Below the pieces are notes generated by a model. That model ran no database searches. It was given only the letters and a program-made list of their open reading frames with translations, and was not told the DNA's origin. Shown here one piece after another: positions 6,731 through 16,772 of a stretch of DNA of 64,000 bases. Each line of letters begins with the position of its first letter. Position 1 is the stretch's first letter. Source of the stretch: Chryseobacterium oranimense (GTDB lineage Bacteria > Bacteroidota > Bacteroidia > Flavobacteriales > Weeksellaceae); contig NZ_FQWT01000006.1 of assembly GCF_900129755.1 (NCBI RefSeq), positions 62,001-126,000 on the forward strand, written 5' to 3'. Position numbers and translations under genes: made by a program.

Positions 6731-9181
6731 ATGAAAGTCTTAAAATTCGGCGGTACATCAGTTGCCAATGCCCGGAATATTATTCTGGCAGAAAATATTA
6801 TTAAAAAAGAAGCTTTACAAAGCAAAGTTATTGTTGTAGTTTCAGCACTTCACAGTGTTACCGACAAACTGATAAAAGCAGCTGAGTATGCTTCTGCTAA
6901 AAATGAAAACTATATCCCGGTCATCAAAGATCTTGAAGAAAACCACCTACAGCTCGTTAAAGAACTGATTCCTGTTTTGGAGCAAAGTTCATGGCTCAGT
7001 TTCGTAAAAAAACATTTTAACGATATGGAAGATATTTATAACGGTATCTTCGTTCTGGGTGAATTCACAGATAAAATCAAAGACAGAATCACTTCATATG
7101 GTGAATTTTTGTCATCTAACATTATCGCGGCGAGACTTCAGTATCAAGGGCTGGATTGTCTGTGGATGAATTCGGCTGATCAGATTAAAACAGACAGTAA
7201 CTTCAGCCATGCAAAAGTAGATTTTGAAATGACAGATCACAATTTAAAGAATTTTGCAGCCAATCATAAAAATCAGATTATCGTTGCTCCGGGCTTTATT
7301 GCCAGCGACCAGAACGGAAATGCTACGACCTTAGGAAGAGGTGGTTCAGATTATACCGCAGCCATCATTGCAGCAGCAGTTTCAGCTGAAGAACTTCAGA
7401 TCTGGACCGATGTGAATGGCATGATGACCGCAGATCCAAGATTAGTTTCCAATGCAAAACCAATCCCGGAAATCTCGTATCATGAAGCGATGGAACTCTC
7501 CCATTTTGGAGCTAAAGTGCTTTATCCGCCATCCATACAGCCGGTAATGGCAAAGAATATTGACCTTAAGATTAAAAATACTTTTGAGCCGGATGCCCAC
7601 GGTACTCTGGTTTCACATAATCTGAAAATGTCGTCAGATGAAATCAAAGAAGCTGCTGCAGGGGTTTCTAATATGAGTCATATTGCTCTTCTTACTTTGG
7701 AAGGCAGCGGAATGGTTGGAATTCCCGGAATTTCTGCCAGACTCTTCCAGTGTCTCAGCTTTGAAAAAATCAACGTTATTCTCATTACCCAGGGATCCTC
7801 GGAGCATTCTATCACAATAGCCGTTAATGAAAAAGATATTTATCATGCAGAAAATGCGGTCAATTCATCATTTGCCGACGATATAAAACTTCAGCGAACT
7901 GCTCCTGTAAAAATAGAAACCGGGCTTTCAATTGTTGCGCTGGTAGGAGAAAATATGAAAAACAGAAGCGGGATCAGCGCCAAAATGTTCGGATGCCTGG
8001 GTAACAACGGCATTAACATCAGAGCTATCGCCCAGGGATCTTCAGAAAGAAATATCAGTATTGTAATTTCAGAAAAAGACACTAAAAAAGCAGTTAATGT
8101 CCTTCATGAAGAATTTTTTGAATCCGAAATCAAGCAGGTACATCTATATCTGTGCGGCACCGGAAATGTAGGTTCAAAACTTGTAGAACAGATCTTTGAG
8201 CAGAATGCTTACCTCCGCGAAAACAATTTGATCAATTTAAGAATAGCAGGACTTTCCAACAGCCGGAAAATGATTTTTTCAGACCAGGGAATCTCCGAAA
8301 ATGATTATAATAATTGGAGTGAAAGAGGGGTTGAAGCATCCATTCATGGTTTTGCAGAAGAAATCATTTCAAGGAATCTGCGGAATTCTGTTTTTATTGA
8401 CATTACAGCCAGTTCAGAAGTTCCGGCAGTATATGAAAGCCTCTTAAAAAGAAGCATTAATATCGTTGCCTGCAATAAAATCGCAGCTTCCTCAGATTTT
8501 GCAGTGTATAAAAATTTAAAAAATACAGCCCGGAACCATAGCTGCCGTTTCTATTTTGAAACCAATGTAGGCGCAGGACTTCCGGTTATCGGTACCATTA
8601 ATGACCTCATCAAAAGCGGGGACAGAATTACATCTATCCAGGCTGTTTTAAGCGGAACCCTGAATTTTGTTTTCAACAATTATGACGGGAACAGAACCTT
8701 TTCAGAAGTTGTTGCCCAGGCACAGAAGGAAGGCTTTACAGAACCGGATCCCCGTCTGGATCTCACAGGAACAGATGTAGCACGGAAAATTTTAATTCTG
8801 GCAAGAGAAGCAGGCTATCAGCTTCAGTTCGAAGATATTGAGAATGAAAGTTTTCTGCCGGAGGTATGTCTTCAGGGAAGCGTAGAGAATTTTTATGAAA
8901 AACTTACTGAATATGAAGATCACTTCAAAAATCTGGTGAATGATGCACAAAACAAGGGCAAAATTTTAAAATATACTGCTGAATTTAAGGATGGAAAAGC
9001 TAAAGTAGGCCTTCAGCATGTAGCTCCGGAAAGTGACCTGTATCACCTGTATGGCAAAGACAATATTGTTATCTTCAAAACTTTAAGGTATTCCGAACAG
9101 CCTCTGGTTGTAAAAGGTGCAGGGGCAGGTGCTGAAGTAACAGCAAGCGGTGTTTTTGCAGATATTATACGTTCAGTTTAA
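6731..9181 (+). CDS. thrA: Bifunctional aspartokinase / homoserine dehydrogenase
   Basis: The first and third steps from aspartate to threonine in one 816-residue chain, close to the 820 of E. coli ThrA. The kinase domain begins with KFGGTSVAN and has GRGGSDYTAAIIAAAV and WTDVNGMMTADPR. Two ACT regulatory units follow at about 315-470 (GMVGIPGISARLFQ, NRSGISAKMFGCLG). The dehydrogenase domain starts at about 473 with CGTGNVGSKLVEQIF and has VACNKIA, FETNVGAGLP, LSGTLNFVFN and EPDPRLDLTGTDVARK. The ACT units suggest feedback by threonine. The gene is preceded by a Thr-rich leader peptide and followed 10 bases later by thrB. Confidence 0.97.
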   Translation: MKVLKFGGTSVANARNIILAENIIKKEALQSKVIVVVSALHSVTDKLIKAAEYASAKNENYIPVIKDLEENHLQLVKELIPVLEQSSWLSFVKKHFNDMEDIYNGIFVLGEFTDKIKDRITSYGEFLSSNIIAARLQYQGLDCLWMNSADQIKTDSNFSHAKVDFEMTDHNLKNFAANHKNQIIVAPGFIASDQNGNATTLGRGGSDYTAAIIAAAVSAEELQIWTDVNGMMTADPRLVSNAKPIPEISYHEAMELSHFGAKVLYPPSIQPVMAKNIDLKIKNTFEPDAHGTLVSHNLKMSSDEIKEAAAGVSNMSHIALLTLEGSGMVGIPGISARLFQCLSFEKINVILITQGSSEHSITIAVNEKDIYHAENAVNSSFADDIKLQRTAPVKIETGLSIVALVGENMKNRSGISAKMFGCLGNNGINIRAIAQGSSERNISIVISEKDTKKAVNVLHEEFFESEIKQVHLYLCGTGNVGSKLVEQIFEQNAYLRENNLINLRIAGLSNSRKMIFSDQGISENDYNNWSERGVEASIHGFAEEIISRNLRNSVFIDITASSEVPAVYESLLKRSINIVACNKIAASSDFAVYKNLKNTARNHSCRFYFETNVGAGLPVIGTINDLIKSGDRITSIQAVLSGTLNFVFNNYDGNRTFSEVVAQAQKEGFTEPDPRLDLTGTDVARKILILAREAGYQLQFEDIENESFLPEVCLQGSVENFYEKLTEYEDHFKNLVNDAQNKGKILKYTAEFKDGKAKVGLQHVAPESDLYHLYGKDNIVIFKTLRYSEQPLVVKGAGAGAEVTASGVFADIIRSV

Positions 9182-9191
9182 AATAAATAAT

Positions 9192-10115
9192 ATGAAAAAA
9201 ATAAAAATAAAGGTTCCCGCTACCGTTGCCAATCTTGTCTGCGGGTTTGACATCCTTGGAATGGCCATTCATGAACCTTATGATGAAATGGAACTGAAAC
9301 TGCTGGATAAGCCGGAGATCATAATCAGGCATGAAGACCAGTTCGGACTTCCGGAAAATCCGTCAGAAAATGTAGCGGGTGTTGTACTGCAAAATATCGT
9401 GCAGGAATTAAACCTGACGACAGGTTTTGAAGTAACGATCCGTAAGCATATCAAGCCGGGCAGCGGGCTCGGCTCCAGCGCGGCTAGCGCCGCCGGAGCC
9501 GCTTTTGGAGCCAATGCCTTATTGGGCAATATTTTATCTGATGAGGAATTGGTGCACTTTGCCATGTTCGGGGAAGAACTTGCTTCGGGAGTCCGCCATG
9601 CGGATAATATTGCTCCATGCATTTATGGAGGGATCACTTTGGTAAAATCCTCCTCTCCTGTTGATATTATTCCACTGAGAAGCCCGGATCTGTATGCTGC
9701 TGCAGTACATCCGCAGGTAGAAGTTAAGACTTCCGATGCCCGGCAGATTCTAAAGAAAAATATCTTATTAAAAGATGCTGTTGAACAATGGGGAAACATT
9801 GCCGGACTGGTAGCCGGAATCCTTAAAAATGACATTTCCCTGATCGGGAGAAGCCTTAATGATGTGATCATAGAACCTGTAAGGAGCATTCTGATTCCGA
9901 AATTTGAAGAGATCAAAACGAAAAGTATGGAAGCCGGAGCACTTGGAGGCGGAATTTCCGGTTCAGGCCCTTCCATTTTCATGCTTGCGGAAGAAAAAGA
10001 AACAGCAGAAAAAATTGCACAGCTGATGAAATCCGTATATAATGAAATTGGAATCATGAGCTTTGTATACGTATCAAAAATAAACCCTTCCGGAATTGAA
10101 ATCGTTGAAGAATGA
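9192..10115 (+). CDS. thrB: Homoserine kinase
   Basis: Phosphorylates homoserine at its hydroxyl group. The 307 residues have GHMP-kinase motifs: the N-terminal KVPATVANLVCGFD, the ATP loop PGSGLGSSAASAAGAAFGAN (about 90-110) and the C-terminal GGGISGSGPSIFML. The ATG at 9192 is chosen because it begins just before the conserved N-terminus and after thrA has ended; a longer frame from 9150 would overlap thrA. The stop TGA (10113-10115) overlaps a possible upstream ATG of thrC, which points to coupled translation in the operon. Confidence 0.96.
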   Translation: MKKIKIKVPATVANLVCGFDILGMAIHEPYDEMELKLLDKPEIIIRHEDQFGLPENPSENVAGVVLQNIVQELNLTTGFEVTIRKHIKPGSGLGSSAASAAGAAFGANALLGNILSDEELVHFAMFGEELASGVRHADNIAPCIYGGITLVKSSSPVDIIPLRSPDLYAAAVHPQVEVKTSDARQILKKNILLKDAVEQWGNIAGLVAGILKNDISLIGRSLNDVIIEPVRSILIPKFEEIKTKSMEAGALGGGISGSGPSIFMLAEEKETAEKIAQLMKSVYNEIGIMSFVYVSKINPSGIEIVEE

Positions 10116-10144
10116 TCAATGATGAACCCAACAAATTAAAAACA

Positions 10145-11443
10145 ATGAAATATTATAATTTAAAAAACAGGCAGGAAACCGTTGATTTTAAAACAGCCAC
10201 TATAAAAAGCCAGGGAAGCCAGAAAGGACTTTTCTTCCCGGAAATTATTCCTCAGTTTGATGAAGAATTTATTAAAAATCTGCATTTGTATTCTGATGAA
10301 GAAATTGCTTTCAGATGTATGAAAGATTTTATCGGTGATGAAATTCCTGCAGATGTATTGAAAAATATTGCAGCAGAGACCATCAGCTTTGATATTCCTT
10401 TGAAGAAAATCAATGAGCGAATCTCTATTCTTGAGCTTTTCCATGGGCCTACTTTAGCCTTTAAAGATGTGGGAGCCCGCTTTATGAGCCGATGCCTTTC
10501 CTATTTCCTGAAGGATCAGGATAAAAAGGTAACGGTGCTTGTTGCCACTTCCGGAGATACCGGAGGAGCTGTTGCTCATGGTTTTTACAATGTACCGGGA
10601 ATCAATGTTGTGATTCTTTATCCTAAAAACAGGGTAAGTGTCGTTCAGGAAAAACAGCTTACTGCATTAGGAGGAAACATTTCTGCGCTGGAAGTGGATG
10701 GTAATTTTGACGACTGCCAGAACCTTGTGAAACAGGCATTTTCGGATGAAAGTATTAATACCGAACTGTTTTTAACTTCGGCGAACTCTATTAATGTCGC
10801 AAGATGGCTCCCACAGCAGATTTATTATTTACTAGCTTTAAAGCAATGGAAACAACACGAAAGCCAGGATCCGGTGATTGGTGTCCCAAGCGGAAATTTC
10901 GGAAATATCTGTGCAGGACTCCTTACCTATTTCCGGGGACTTCCTGCAGAACATTTTATTGCTGCCTGCAATGAGAATGATGTGGTCCCCGATTATCTGA
11001 AAAACCGTCAGTACCATCCTAAAAAAGCTGTGCCCACCTTATCCAATGCCATGGATGTGGGTGATCCAAGTAATTTCACAAGGATTCTGGAGCTTTTCGG
11101 GCATCAGTTTGATTCATTAAAAAAGATGATTTCGGGATATTCCATCGATGATGCATCAACATTAGAAACTATAAAAGAAGTTTATGAAAAATATGAATAT
11201 ATCCTAGATCCTCACAGCGCAGTTGCATTTGCTTCCCTGGAACAATACCTGAATGAAAATCCGGGTAAAAAAGGACTGATACTTGGAACCGCACATCCCG
11301 TAAAATTCCCTGAAGCCGCGGAAAAAGCAGCCCATATCACTATTGAGGTGCCTGAGGCTTTGTATTCCCTCATGAAAAAGGAGAAAAAAACTGTAGAAAT
11401 ACATGCAGATTTTGAAGAATTAAAACGATTTTTGCTGAAATAA
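10145..11443 (+). CDS. thrC: Threonine synthase
   Basis: Pyridoxal-phosphate enzyme converting phosphohomoserine to threonine. The start at 10145 is chosen because the protein then begins MKYYNLKN, as in known ThrC proteins; an ATG at 10112 overlapping the thrB stop would add 11 residues without conservation. The PLP lysine is in GPTLAFKDVGARF, the phosphate loop is ATSGDTGGAVAHGF, and NSINVARWLPQ and GVPSGNFGNICAG are further family motifs. The 432-residue length is typical. It is the third gene of the thrABC set, with folB 11 bases downstream. Confidence 0.95.
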   Translation: MKYYNLKNRQETVDFKTATIKSQGSQKGLFFPEIIPQFDEEFIKNLHLYSDEEIAFRCMKDFIGDEIPADVLKNIAAETISFDIPLKKINERISILELFHGPTLAFKDVGARFMSRCLSYFLKDQDKKVTVLVATSGDTGGAVAHGFYNVPGINVVILYPKNRVSVVQEKQLTALGGNISALEVDGNFDDCQNLVKQAFSDESINTELFLTSANSINVARWLPQQIYYLLALKQWKQHESQDPVIGVPSGNFGNICAGLLTYFRGLPAEHFIAACNENDVVPDYLKNRQYHPKKAVPTLSNAMDVGDPSNFTRILELFGHQFDSLKKMISGYSIDDASTLETIKEVYEKYEYILDPHSAVAFASLEQYLNENPGKKGLILGTAHPVKFPEAAEKAAHITIEVPEALYSLMKKEKKTVEIHADFEELKRFLLK

Positions 11444-11454
11444 AATCAGAAGCA

Positions 11455-11826
11455 ATGAGCAAGATCTTTCTTGAAGATGTAAAAATATATGCCTATCACG
11501 GCGTACTTCCCGAAGAAAATATCATCGGGACCTATTATATTTTGAATGCAGAACTGCACACGGATCTTTGGAAAGCCGCAGAAACGGATGACCTGAACGA
11601 TACGATAAGCTATGCTGATATCAATGGGATCATTCATCGGGAAATGACCACCAAGTCTAAATTACTGGAACATGTGGCGGGAAGGATCATCACGAAGATT
11701 CACCAAAGTTTTCCCCAGATTTCATATATCAAGCTGAAGATCACGAAGACTTCACCACCGATGGAAGGTGAAATGAAGGGGGCAAGTATTGAATTGGAAA
11801 AAAGCTTTAAACCTGACGATTTTTAA
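11455..11826 (+). CDS. folB: Dihydroneopterin aldolase
   Basis: Folate pathway enzyme that splits dihydroneopterin to hydroxymethyl-dihydropterin and glycolaldehyde. The 123 residues match the FolB family: FLEDVKIYAYHGVLPEEN at the N-terminus, DTISYADI in the middle, LLEHVAGRI with the conserved Glu, and a C-terminal KLKITKTSPPMEG. It begins 11 bases after thrC, so it is probably transcribed with the thr operon although the pathways differ. Confidence 0.93.
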   Translation: MSKIFLEDVKIYAYHGVLPEENIIGTYYILNAELHTDLWKAAETDDLNDTISYADINGIIHREMTTKSKLLEHVAGRIITKIHQSFPQISYIKLKITKTSPPMEGEMKGASIELEKSFKPDDF

Positions 11827-11856
11827 AATTTTTATCTTAACAAAAAATATAAAGAA

Positions 11857-13221
11857 TTGAAATCCATCAAATTATTATTTTTATTAAGCTTCGCCATGGT
11901 TTTTGGCCAGACTGCCGCCGATAATCAGCTGGCTGTTTATAATTTCCCGAAAATACAGTCCAATATTACAATGCCGGTCACTATTCCGCTTTCCGAAATC
12001 AGTAATATGATTAACGCCTCGGTAAAGGATCTGATATTTCAGGATGATTCCTATACGGATAACAATAACGACCAGTTTAAGGTAAAAGTATGGAAAACCC
12101 GCCCTATCCGCCTGGTCGGCGGAACAAACCAGAACCTGCTGATTGAGGTTCCTATAAAAATATGGGCAGAGAAAGGCATCGGCACATTGGGAGTATATTC
12201 GTATCAGAATACAACTTTTGAAACAGTTATGTCTTTCAATACAGCTATCAATTTCCGGAATAACTGGACAATTTCTACCAATACGCAGCCCAACGGTTTC
12301 AGATGGGTAACAAAACCGGTCCTGGATTATGGCAAAATACAGATCCCTATCACTTCACTGGTAGAGAAAAGCCTGAAAGAACAGCAGGGAAAATTCGCTA
12401 AAACCATTGATCAGCAAATGGCTACCCAGCTGAATTTCCAACAGTATGCGGTAATGGCCTGGAATGTTTTTGCCCAGCCTTTTAATATTTCTGAAGAATA
12501 TAATACCTGGCTGAAAATAAGCCCGATTGGTGTGAACATTACTCCTCTGAAATTCTACGGAAATGAGATTACTACCAATATAGGAATGGACATTTATTCG
12601 GAAACATTTACGGGGAGTAAACCTGCAGCTACCCCAACAGTAAAGTCGGTAAGCAATTTTAACGTTGTTCCTGCTTTGGCAGATAAATTCCTTCTGCAGA
12701 CCACAGCGAATGTCCCTTTTTCCGAAGCAACGAATATCGCCCGCAATATGTTTATGAATAAAGAATATGATGTAAGAGGCTCTAAAGTAAAGATCAAAGA
12801 TATCCGGGTTTACGGTTCAGAAGGAAGAGTGATCATTGAAGCCGAAACGGAAGGTTATGTAAATGGTAAAGCCATTATTTCCGGAATTCCCGTATACGAT
12901 GAAACGAAAAAGAAAATTGTACTCTCCAACACCAAATTTAATCTGAGAACCGCCAATATTCTGCAGAAAACAGCTACCCTTCTTTTTAAGGGGAAAATTG
13001 TAAAGATGATTGAAGAGGAATATGGAATCCCAACTCAGGAACTGGAGCTGGCTTCAAAGAAAAGTATAGAAGAAGCATTTAATAAAGAATATTATAAAGG
13101 TTTAAAAATGAATGGGAGAGTTTTTAATCTGAAACCAGGCCGCGTTTTATTAAACGAATCGGGAATTACTGCCGTTATTGAAACCAATGCCACTTTAAAA
13201 TTAATACTTAACGGAATTTAA
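11857..13221 (+). CDS. DUF4403 family exported protein
   Basis: A 454-residue protein starting at TTG (11857). Residues 1-17 are a Sec signal (KLLFLLSFAMVFG-Q). The body matches the DUF4403 family as I recall it from flavobacteria: beta-rich, with the N-terminal PVTIPLSEISNMINASV, KVWKTRPIRL and a repeated second unit ANVPFSEATNIARNMFMNKEY. The resemblance to tubular lipid-binding folds is only an impression. The function is unknown. It starts 30 bases after folB and is followed by the RDD-family gene. Confidence 0.75.
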   Translation: MKSIKLLFLLSFAMVFGQTAADNQLAVYNFPKIQSNITMPVTIPLSEISNMINASVKDLIFQDDSYTDNNNDQFKVKVWKTRPIRLVGGTNQNLLIEVPIKIWAEKGIGTLGVYSYQNTTFETVMSFNTAINFRNNWTISTNTQPNGFRWVTKPVLDYGKIQIPITSLVEKSLKEQQGKFAKTIDQQMATQLNFQQYAVMAWNVFAQPFNISEEYNTWLKISPIGVNITPLKFYGNEITTNIGMDIYSETFTGSKPAATPTVKSVSNFNVVPALADKFLLQTTANVPFSEATNIARNMFMNKEYDVRGSKVKIKDIRVYGSEGRVIIEAETEGYVNGKAIISGIPVYDETKKKIVLSNTKFNLRTANILQKTATLLFKGKIVKMIEEEYGIPTQELELASKKSIEEAFNKEYYKGLKMNGRVFNLKPGRVLLNESGITAVIETNATLKLILNGI

Positions 13222-13249
13222 ATTATAGATCAAAAAAAACTAATACACA

Positions 13250-13756
13250 ATGAGGAAATATCTGGCAGCTGTCGACAGACATAAGGCCACATCAGGTAAT
13301 CGCTTTCTTAATTACTTTTTAGACAGACTTTTTATACAGGCTATTAACTATGCATTCTTTTTTATATTTGGAATAGGATATTCTATAATATATGGAGAGG
13401 AATTTTATGCTGAAAATGAGGATCAAAGTTTTACTTTTACTATAATCTCGCTCTTCATTTATCTGGCTCTGTCTTTTTCCTATTTCTTTTTTATGGAATA
13501 TTATCTGGGTAAGACTATCGCTAAATATATTACAGGAACAGAAGTAATCAGCATAGATGGAAATAAACCAACAGTCCAACAGATTATTACTCGTACATTT
13601 TCCCGTGCCGTACCTTTTGACACACTTTCTTTTTTAGGGTATAACGGCTGGCATGACAGCTGGAGTGATACCAGAGTGATCAATGGTAAAAACTATGTTG
13701 CTGAAAAACAATTAAAAGAAGAGATAAGCAGCATCGGAACGAAAGAAATGACTTAA
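13250..13756 (+). CDS. RDD family membrane protein
   Basis: A 168-residue integral membrane protein with the RDD signature: an N-terminal cytoplasmic stretch ending in NRFLNYFLDRLFIQ (the Arg-Asp-Asp-like motif is degenerate), a first helix AINYAFFFIFGIGYSIIY, a second helix TIISLFIYLALSFSYFFFMEYYL, and then the typical GKTIAKYITGTEVIS and SRAVPFDTLSFLGY stretches. Some RDD proteins are reported to act in ion transport, but the role here is unknown. It closes the gene series that begins with thrA. The tRNA-Cys promoter lies immediately behind it. Confidence 0.82.
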   Translation: MRKYLAAVDRHKATSGNRFLNYFLDRLFIQAINYAFFFIFGIGYSIIYGEEFYAENEDQSFTFTIISLFIYLALSFSYFFFMEYYLGKTIAKYITGTEVISIDGNKPTVQQIITRTFSRAVPFDTLSFLGYNGWHDSWSDTRVINGKNYVAEKQLKEEISSIGTKEMT

Positions 13757-13762
13757 AAATTT

Positions 13763-13791
13763 TTGTTCATTAAAAAAAAATGCTATATTTG
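13763..13791 (+). promoter_or_regulatory. Promoter of tRNA-Cys
   Basis: TTG (13763-13765) and TATATTTG (13784-13791) are separated by 18 bases, a complete flavobacterial promoter, 23 bases before the tRNA gene. Confidence 0.75.
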
Positions 13792-13814
13792 CACACCTCA
13801 AAAATGGTAAAAAT

Positions 13815-13885
13815 GGTACTTTGGCCGAGTGGCTAGGCAGTGGTCTGCAACACCATCTACAGCGGTTCGAATCCGCTAGGTACCT
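13815..13885 (+). tRNA. tRNA-Cys (anticodon GCA)
   Basis: All cloverleaf parts can be folded. The acceptor stem is GGTACTT / AGGTACC (13815-13821 with 13878-13884), the anticodon stem GTGGT / ACCAT encloses the loop CTGCAAC with anticodon GCA, and the T arm is AGCGG-TTCGAAT-CCGCT. The discriminator base is T and CCA is not encoded. It has its own promoter and a terminator. Confidence 0.96.
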
Positions 13886-13890
13886 CTTCA

Positions 13891-13930
13891 AAAACCTCTA
13901 ATTATCTAAAAGATTTTTAGAGGTTTTTTA
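13891..13930 (+). terminator. Terminator of tRNA-Cys
   Basis: AAAACCTCTAA (13891-13901) pairs with TTAGAGGTTTT (13917-13927) and is followed by Ts. It lies six bases behind the tRNA. Confidence 0.85.
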
Positions 13931-13959
13931 TTTACAATCATCTTTATTTTGAAAACTAC

Positions 13960-13987
13960 AAAAAAAGCCTCCCGGGGCACGAGAGGC
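13960..13987 (-). terminator. Minus-strand GCCTC hairpin terminator
   Basis: GCCTC (13967-13971) pairs with GAGGC (13983-13987), and seven As (Ts on the minus strand) follow at 13960-13966. It is 215 bases behind the receptor gene stop at 14202, which would give that transcript an unusually long 3' end. Between them I see no convincing gene. Alternatively it ends a separate small transcript. Confidence 0.7.
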
Positions 13988-14201
13988 AAAAGTGTAATTT
14001 TTAGAAATGAAAGATATATTATTAGTGATGGTAATAGTTTTTAACCAAACCATATGCCATGAGTACACATAAATCCAAGAATCGTGATTTTTGTGGTATC
14101 TTTTCTTGAAAAATATAATTTTCAGGAAAGAAAACCACAAAAACAACACAAAAAATTTTACCTGTTTAAATTATCGTTAAAAAATGATCAATTTAAATTA
14201 A

Positions 14202-16772
14202 TCAAAAATTGAATTTCAATCCGGCCATAATGTAACCCCGAAGAGCTGTTGTAGAAATTTCATCTATACCAAGCTGGCTTGTGTAGCTATTGATGTACTG
14301 AAAAGAGTTTAAATTGAGGATATTGTTAAACTGCAGATTGTATTCAAAGTTTGATTTCTCTTTCCTGTAGGAAACCTGGCCGCCGATTAAAAAATTCCTG
14401 AGTGTGGTTTCTCCTGTCTTCTGTACTAAATATTCACCTAAAATATTTCCTAACCATTCTTTCTTAATATTGGCTCTTACCCCAAAAGACAGTTTTATAT
14501 TATCCTGCTTAGATGTGGTGTCATAAAAACTCTGTTCAAAAATGCTTTTAGTAAGAGTATAGCCCAAATCGAACTGTAGCGGCTTATTTTTAAAATTCGT
14601 AGAGAGTTTTTGAGACAACTCAAAATTCTTAACAGAAGAAATGTTTTCATTGTCACTGATAAAATTTACATTTCTGCTTAAAGCACTCGTAAATTTTGTT
14701 TTTAAAATATAATTCTTACTAATTCGCCGGTCGCCTGCAAATAGCAATACGAATCGGTCATTATATTTCCCGATTGTATTTTCCATCCCTGAAAATGTAC
14801 CATAATTGGTTGTATTGGTCGTATAGCTTGGCTGGGTTTTATCATACATCAGCATAAGAAACATACTGCTTCCTTTTTCTAAATAAGCACGGTGAAATGT
14901 TAATTTATAACTATCTGTATTGCTTAATAAATCAGGTGTAAGGTTCACATTTTGATTAAAATATAAATCTCTGGTATACAAAGGGTTATATTGAAGGAGT
15001 TTCAAAGTAGGAAGTTTGTACTTTGAGTTATATTCAAAACTGATTTCTGTATTCGCCTTAGATGTAGGACTGTACTGCAATCTCAGTCTTTTCTCAAAAT
15101 AATGTTTCTCATATTCATTTACATTTAGAAAATGAGAACTTAAGGAAGCTGATAAATCGAATTTCCCTACCTGTCTGTAAATATTCAGATCATTAATGTA
15201 GTGATAAGTTTTTAGTATTCTGTTCTCGCTGGTCTGTGATACAGATTCAGTAAGTTCTGATTTTTCATTTTTATAAGAAAATCCGGAATGAAAATTGACG
15301 TTAACAAAATTGTTTTTATTCTTTAAGTAAAAGTCCAGCCCATATCTGTTTGAATTAACATCATACTGCTGAAATAGTGAATTATTACCGGTCAGAAAAA
15401 GATTATTATTTGAAAGTATATTTAAACCTCCCGAATAGTCCTCATTCAGCTGGCTGAAGGCAAAGATTATTTTTGAATTATTCAACTGCTTATTCCACGA
15501 AAAAAAATTACTTATACCATTATTTTTTACCGTATTACTAATCGTATAAAAATTAGCATTGACAGGAGCATAACGATCTATGTTTTGGTTAAAATTATCC
15601 TGAGTAGGATTATAGCCGAAATTATAATACAGAAAACTCTCATCTGCAAAGCTCTTTTTCACCTTAATCTGAGTAGTCCCTAAAAAACCTTTATTGTTTT
15701 CTGTTCTTTGCTCATAAAAGTTAAAATCTTTTGACTGTCCTTCAAATACAGTCCTTGTAGAAGTTGAAAATTTGTCCAGCTGAGCATTATTCAAAATAGA
15801 AAAAGCTGTAATACTAAAATTATTTTTCGACTTTGAATATTGCAGGGCTCCAAACTGATTATCTTTAGATTTTACTTTCCCGTCATTATTAAGAAAAGTA
15901 GGAATGTCTATATTTGAATTATTATCCGCATTATCTATATCCTCCTGTGTATTCATCTCGTAAAAGTCCATAAAGCTGATAGGATCTTTGGCAATATTAT
16001 TGGCATCGGCAATCAAAGCTAGGTTACCAAGCTTTCCGAGTCTGAATAAATTGGTATGTCCCAGGTATGAATTTTTAGTCCCGTAATTAGCCTCTATGTT
16101 TCCGGTAACCTTTCCTTTATACTCTTCTTTCAACTTTAAATTAAGTGCTGTAGAACGGTTCCCGTTAATGGTTGTATAGTTTTGCCAGAGATCAATGCTT
16201 TCAACCATATCAGCTGAAATATTCTGAGTAGCCATTTTATGGTTTTTTCCGAAAAACTCGTTTCCTTCTATTAAAACCTGACCTATAGATTTCCCTTTGT
16301 AGGTTACTTTTCCGTTTTCATTAATATTCAGTCCCGGAAGTTTTTTAATGAGATCTTCGATTGTTCTTTCCGTACCGTCTCTTACAGCCTTCAGATTAAA
16401 AGCTATTGTATCCTCTTTGGCACTTGCTATTTTGGGACGTGCTTTTATTTCTACCGTAGGAATTGTTTTAACCTGGGATTCCAATACCACCCCAAAATCA
16501 TTTTTTTCGTTGGTATTAACCTCTACTACTTTTGTTTTGTATAATAAAGAGGTAAATTTCAGGGAAAAAATTCCTTTTTCGGAAAGCACGAAAGTACAAA
16601 CGCCTTTATCGTTTGTTTTTTGAAAATTTAAGGTTTTTCCATTTTTAAGAATCTGAACATTTACTTCAGAGATAGGAATTCCGCTTGCTTCTTTAACTTC
16701 AATATTGATGTTTTGTGAAAAAGAATAGCTGAAAAAGAGTAAAAAAACAATAACTGAATATTTAAAATTCAT
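14202..16772 (-). CDS. TonB-dependent-receptor-like outer membrane protein
   Basis: An 856-residue outer-membrane protein with a Sec signal (residues 1-19), a CarboxypepD_reg-like beta domain at 20-95 (GIPISEVNVQIL), a plug-like region at about 110-200 (RTIEDLIKKLPGLNINENG, KSIGQVLIEGNEFFG) and a long beta-barrel ending in the aromatic KFNF. It begins at TAATG overlapping the GLPGLI stop by one base, so the two are translationally coupled. Such receptor/GLPGLI pairs are frequent in flavobacteria and no substrate is established. It could be an importer, an exporter or a surface adhesin. Confidence 0.85.
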   Translation of the reverse strand: MNFKYSVIVFLLFFSYSFSQNINIEVKEASGIPISEVNVQILKNGKTLNFQKTNDKGVCTFVLSEKGIFSLKFTSLLYKTKVVEVNTNEKNDFGVVLESQVKTIPTVEIKARPKIASAKEDTIAFNLKAVRDGTERTIEDLIKKLPGLNINENGKVTYKGKSIGQVLIEGNEFFGKNHKMATQNISADMVESIDLWQNYTTINGNRSTALNLKLKEEYKGKVTGNIEANYGTKNSYLGHTNLFRLGKLGNLALIADANNIAKDPISFMDFYEMNTQEDIDNADNNSNIDIPTFLNNDGKVKSKDNQFGALQYSKSKNNFSITAFSILNNAQLDKFSTSTRTVFEGQSKDFNFYEQRTENNKGFLGTTQIKVKKSFADESFLYYNFGYNPTQDNFNQNIDRYAPVNANFYTISNTVKNNGISNFFSWNKQLNNSKIIFAFSQLNEDYSGGLNILSNNNLFLTGNNSLFQQYDVNSNRYGLDFYLKNKNNFVNVNFHSGFSYKNEKSELTESVSQTSENRILKTYHYINDLNIYRQVGKFDLSASLSSHFLNVNEYEKHYFEKRLRLQYSPTSKANTEISFEYNSKYKLPTLKLLQYNPLYTRDLYFNQNVNLTPDLLSNTDSYKLTFHRAYLEKGSSMFLMLMYDKTQPSYTTNTTNYGTFSGMENTIGKYNDRFVLLFAGDRRISKNYILKTKFTSALSRNVNFISDNENISSVKNFELSQKLSTNFKNKPLQFDLGYTLTKSIFEQSFYDTTSKQDNIKLSFGVRANIKKEWLGNILGEYLVQKTGETTLRNFLIGGQVSYRKEKSNFEYNLQFNNILNLNSFQYINSYTSQLGIDEISTTALRGYIMAGLKFNF

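Noticed and set aside
9150..9191. Longer start of thrB
   Set aside because: It would overlap thrA and adds residues that are not conserved.
14040..14110. A minus-strand frame ending in the codons for T-H-G-I-W-F-G
   Set aside because: The only methionine leaves nine codons and an upstream stop closes the frame; kept only as part of the spacer.
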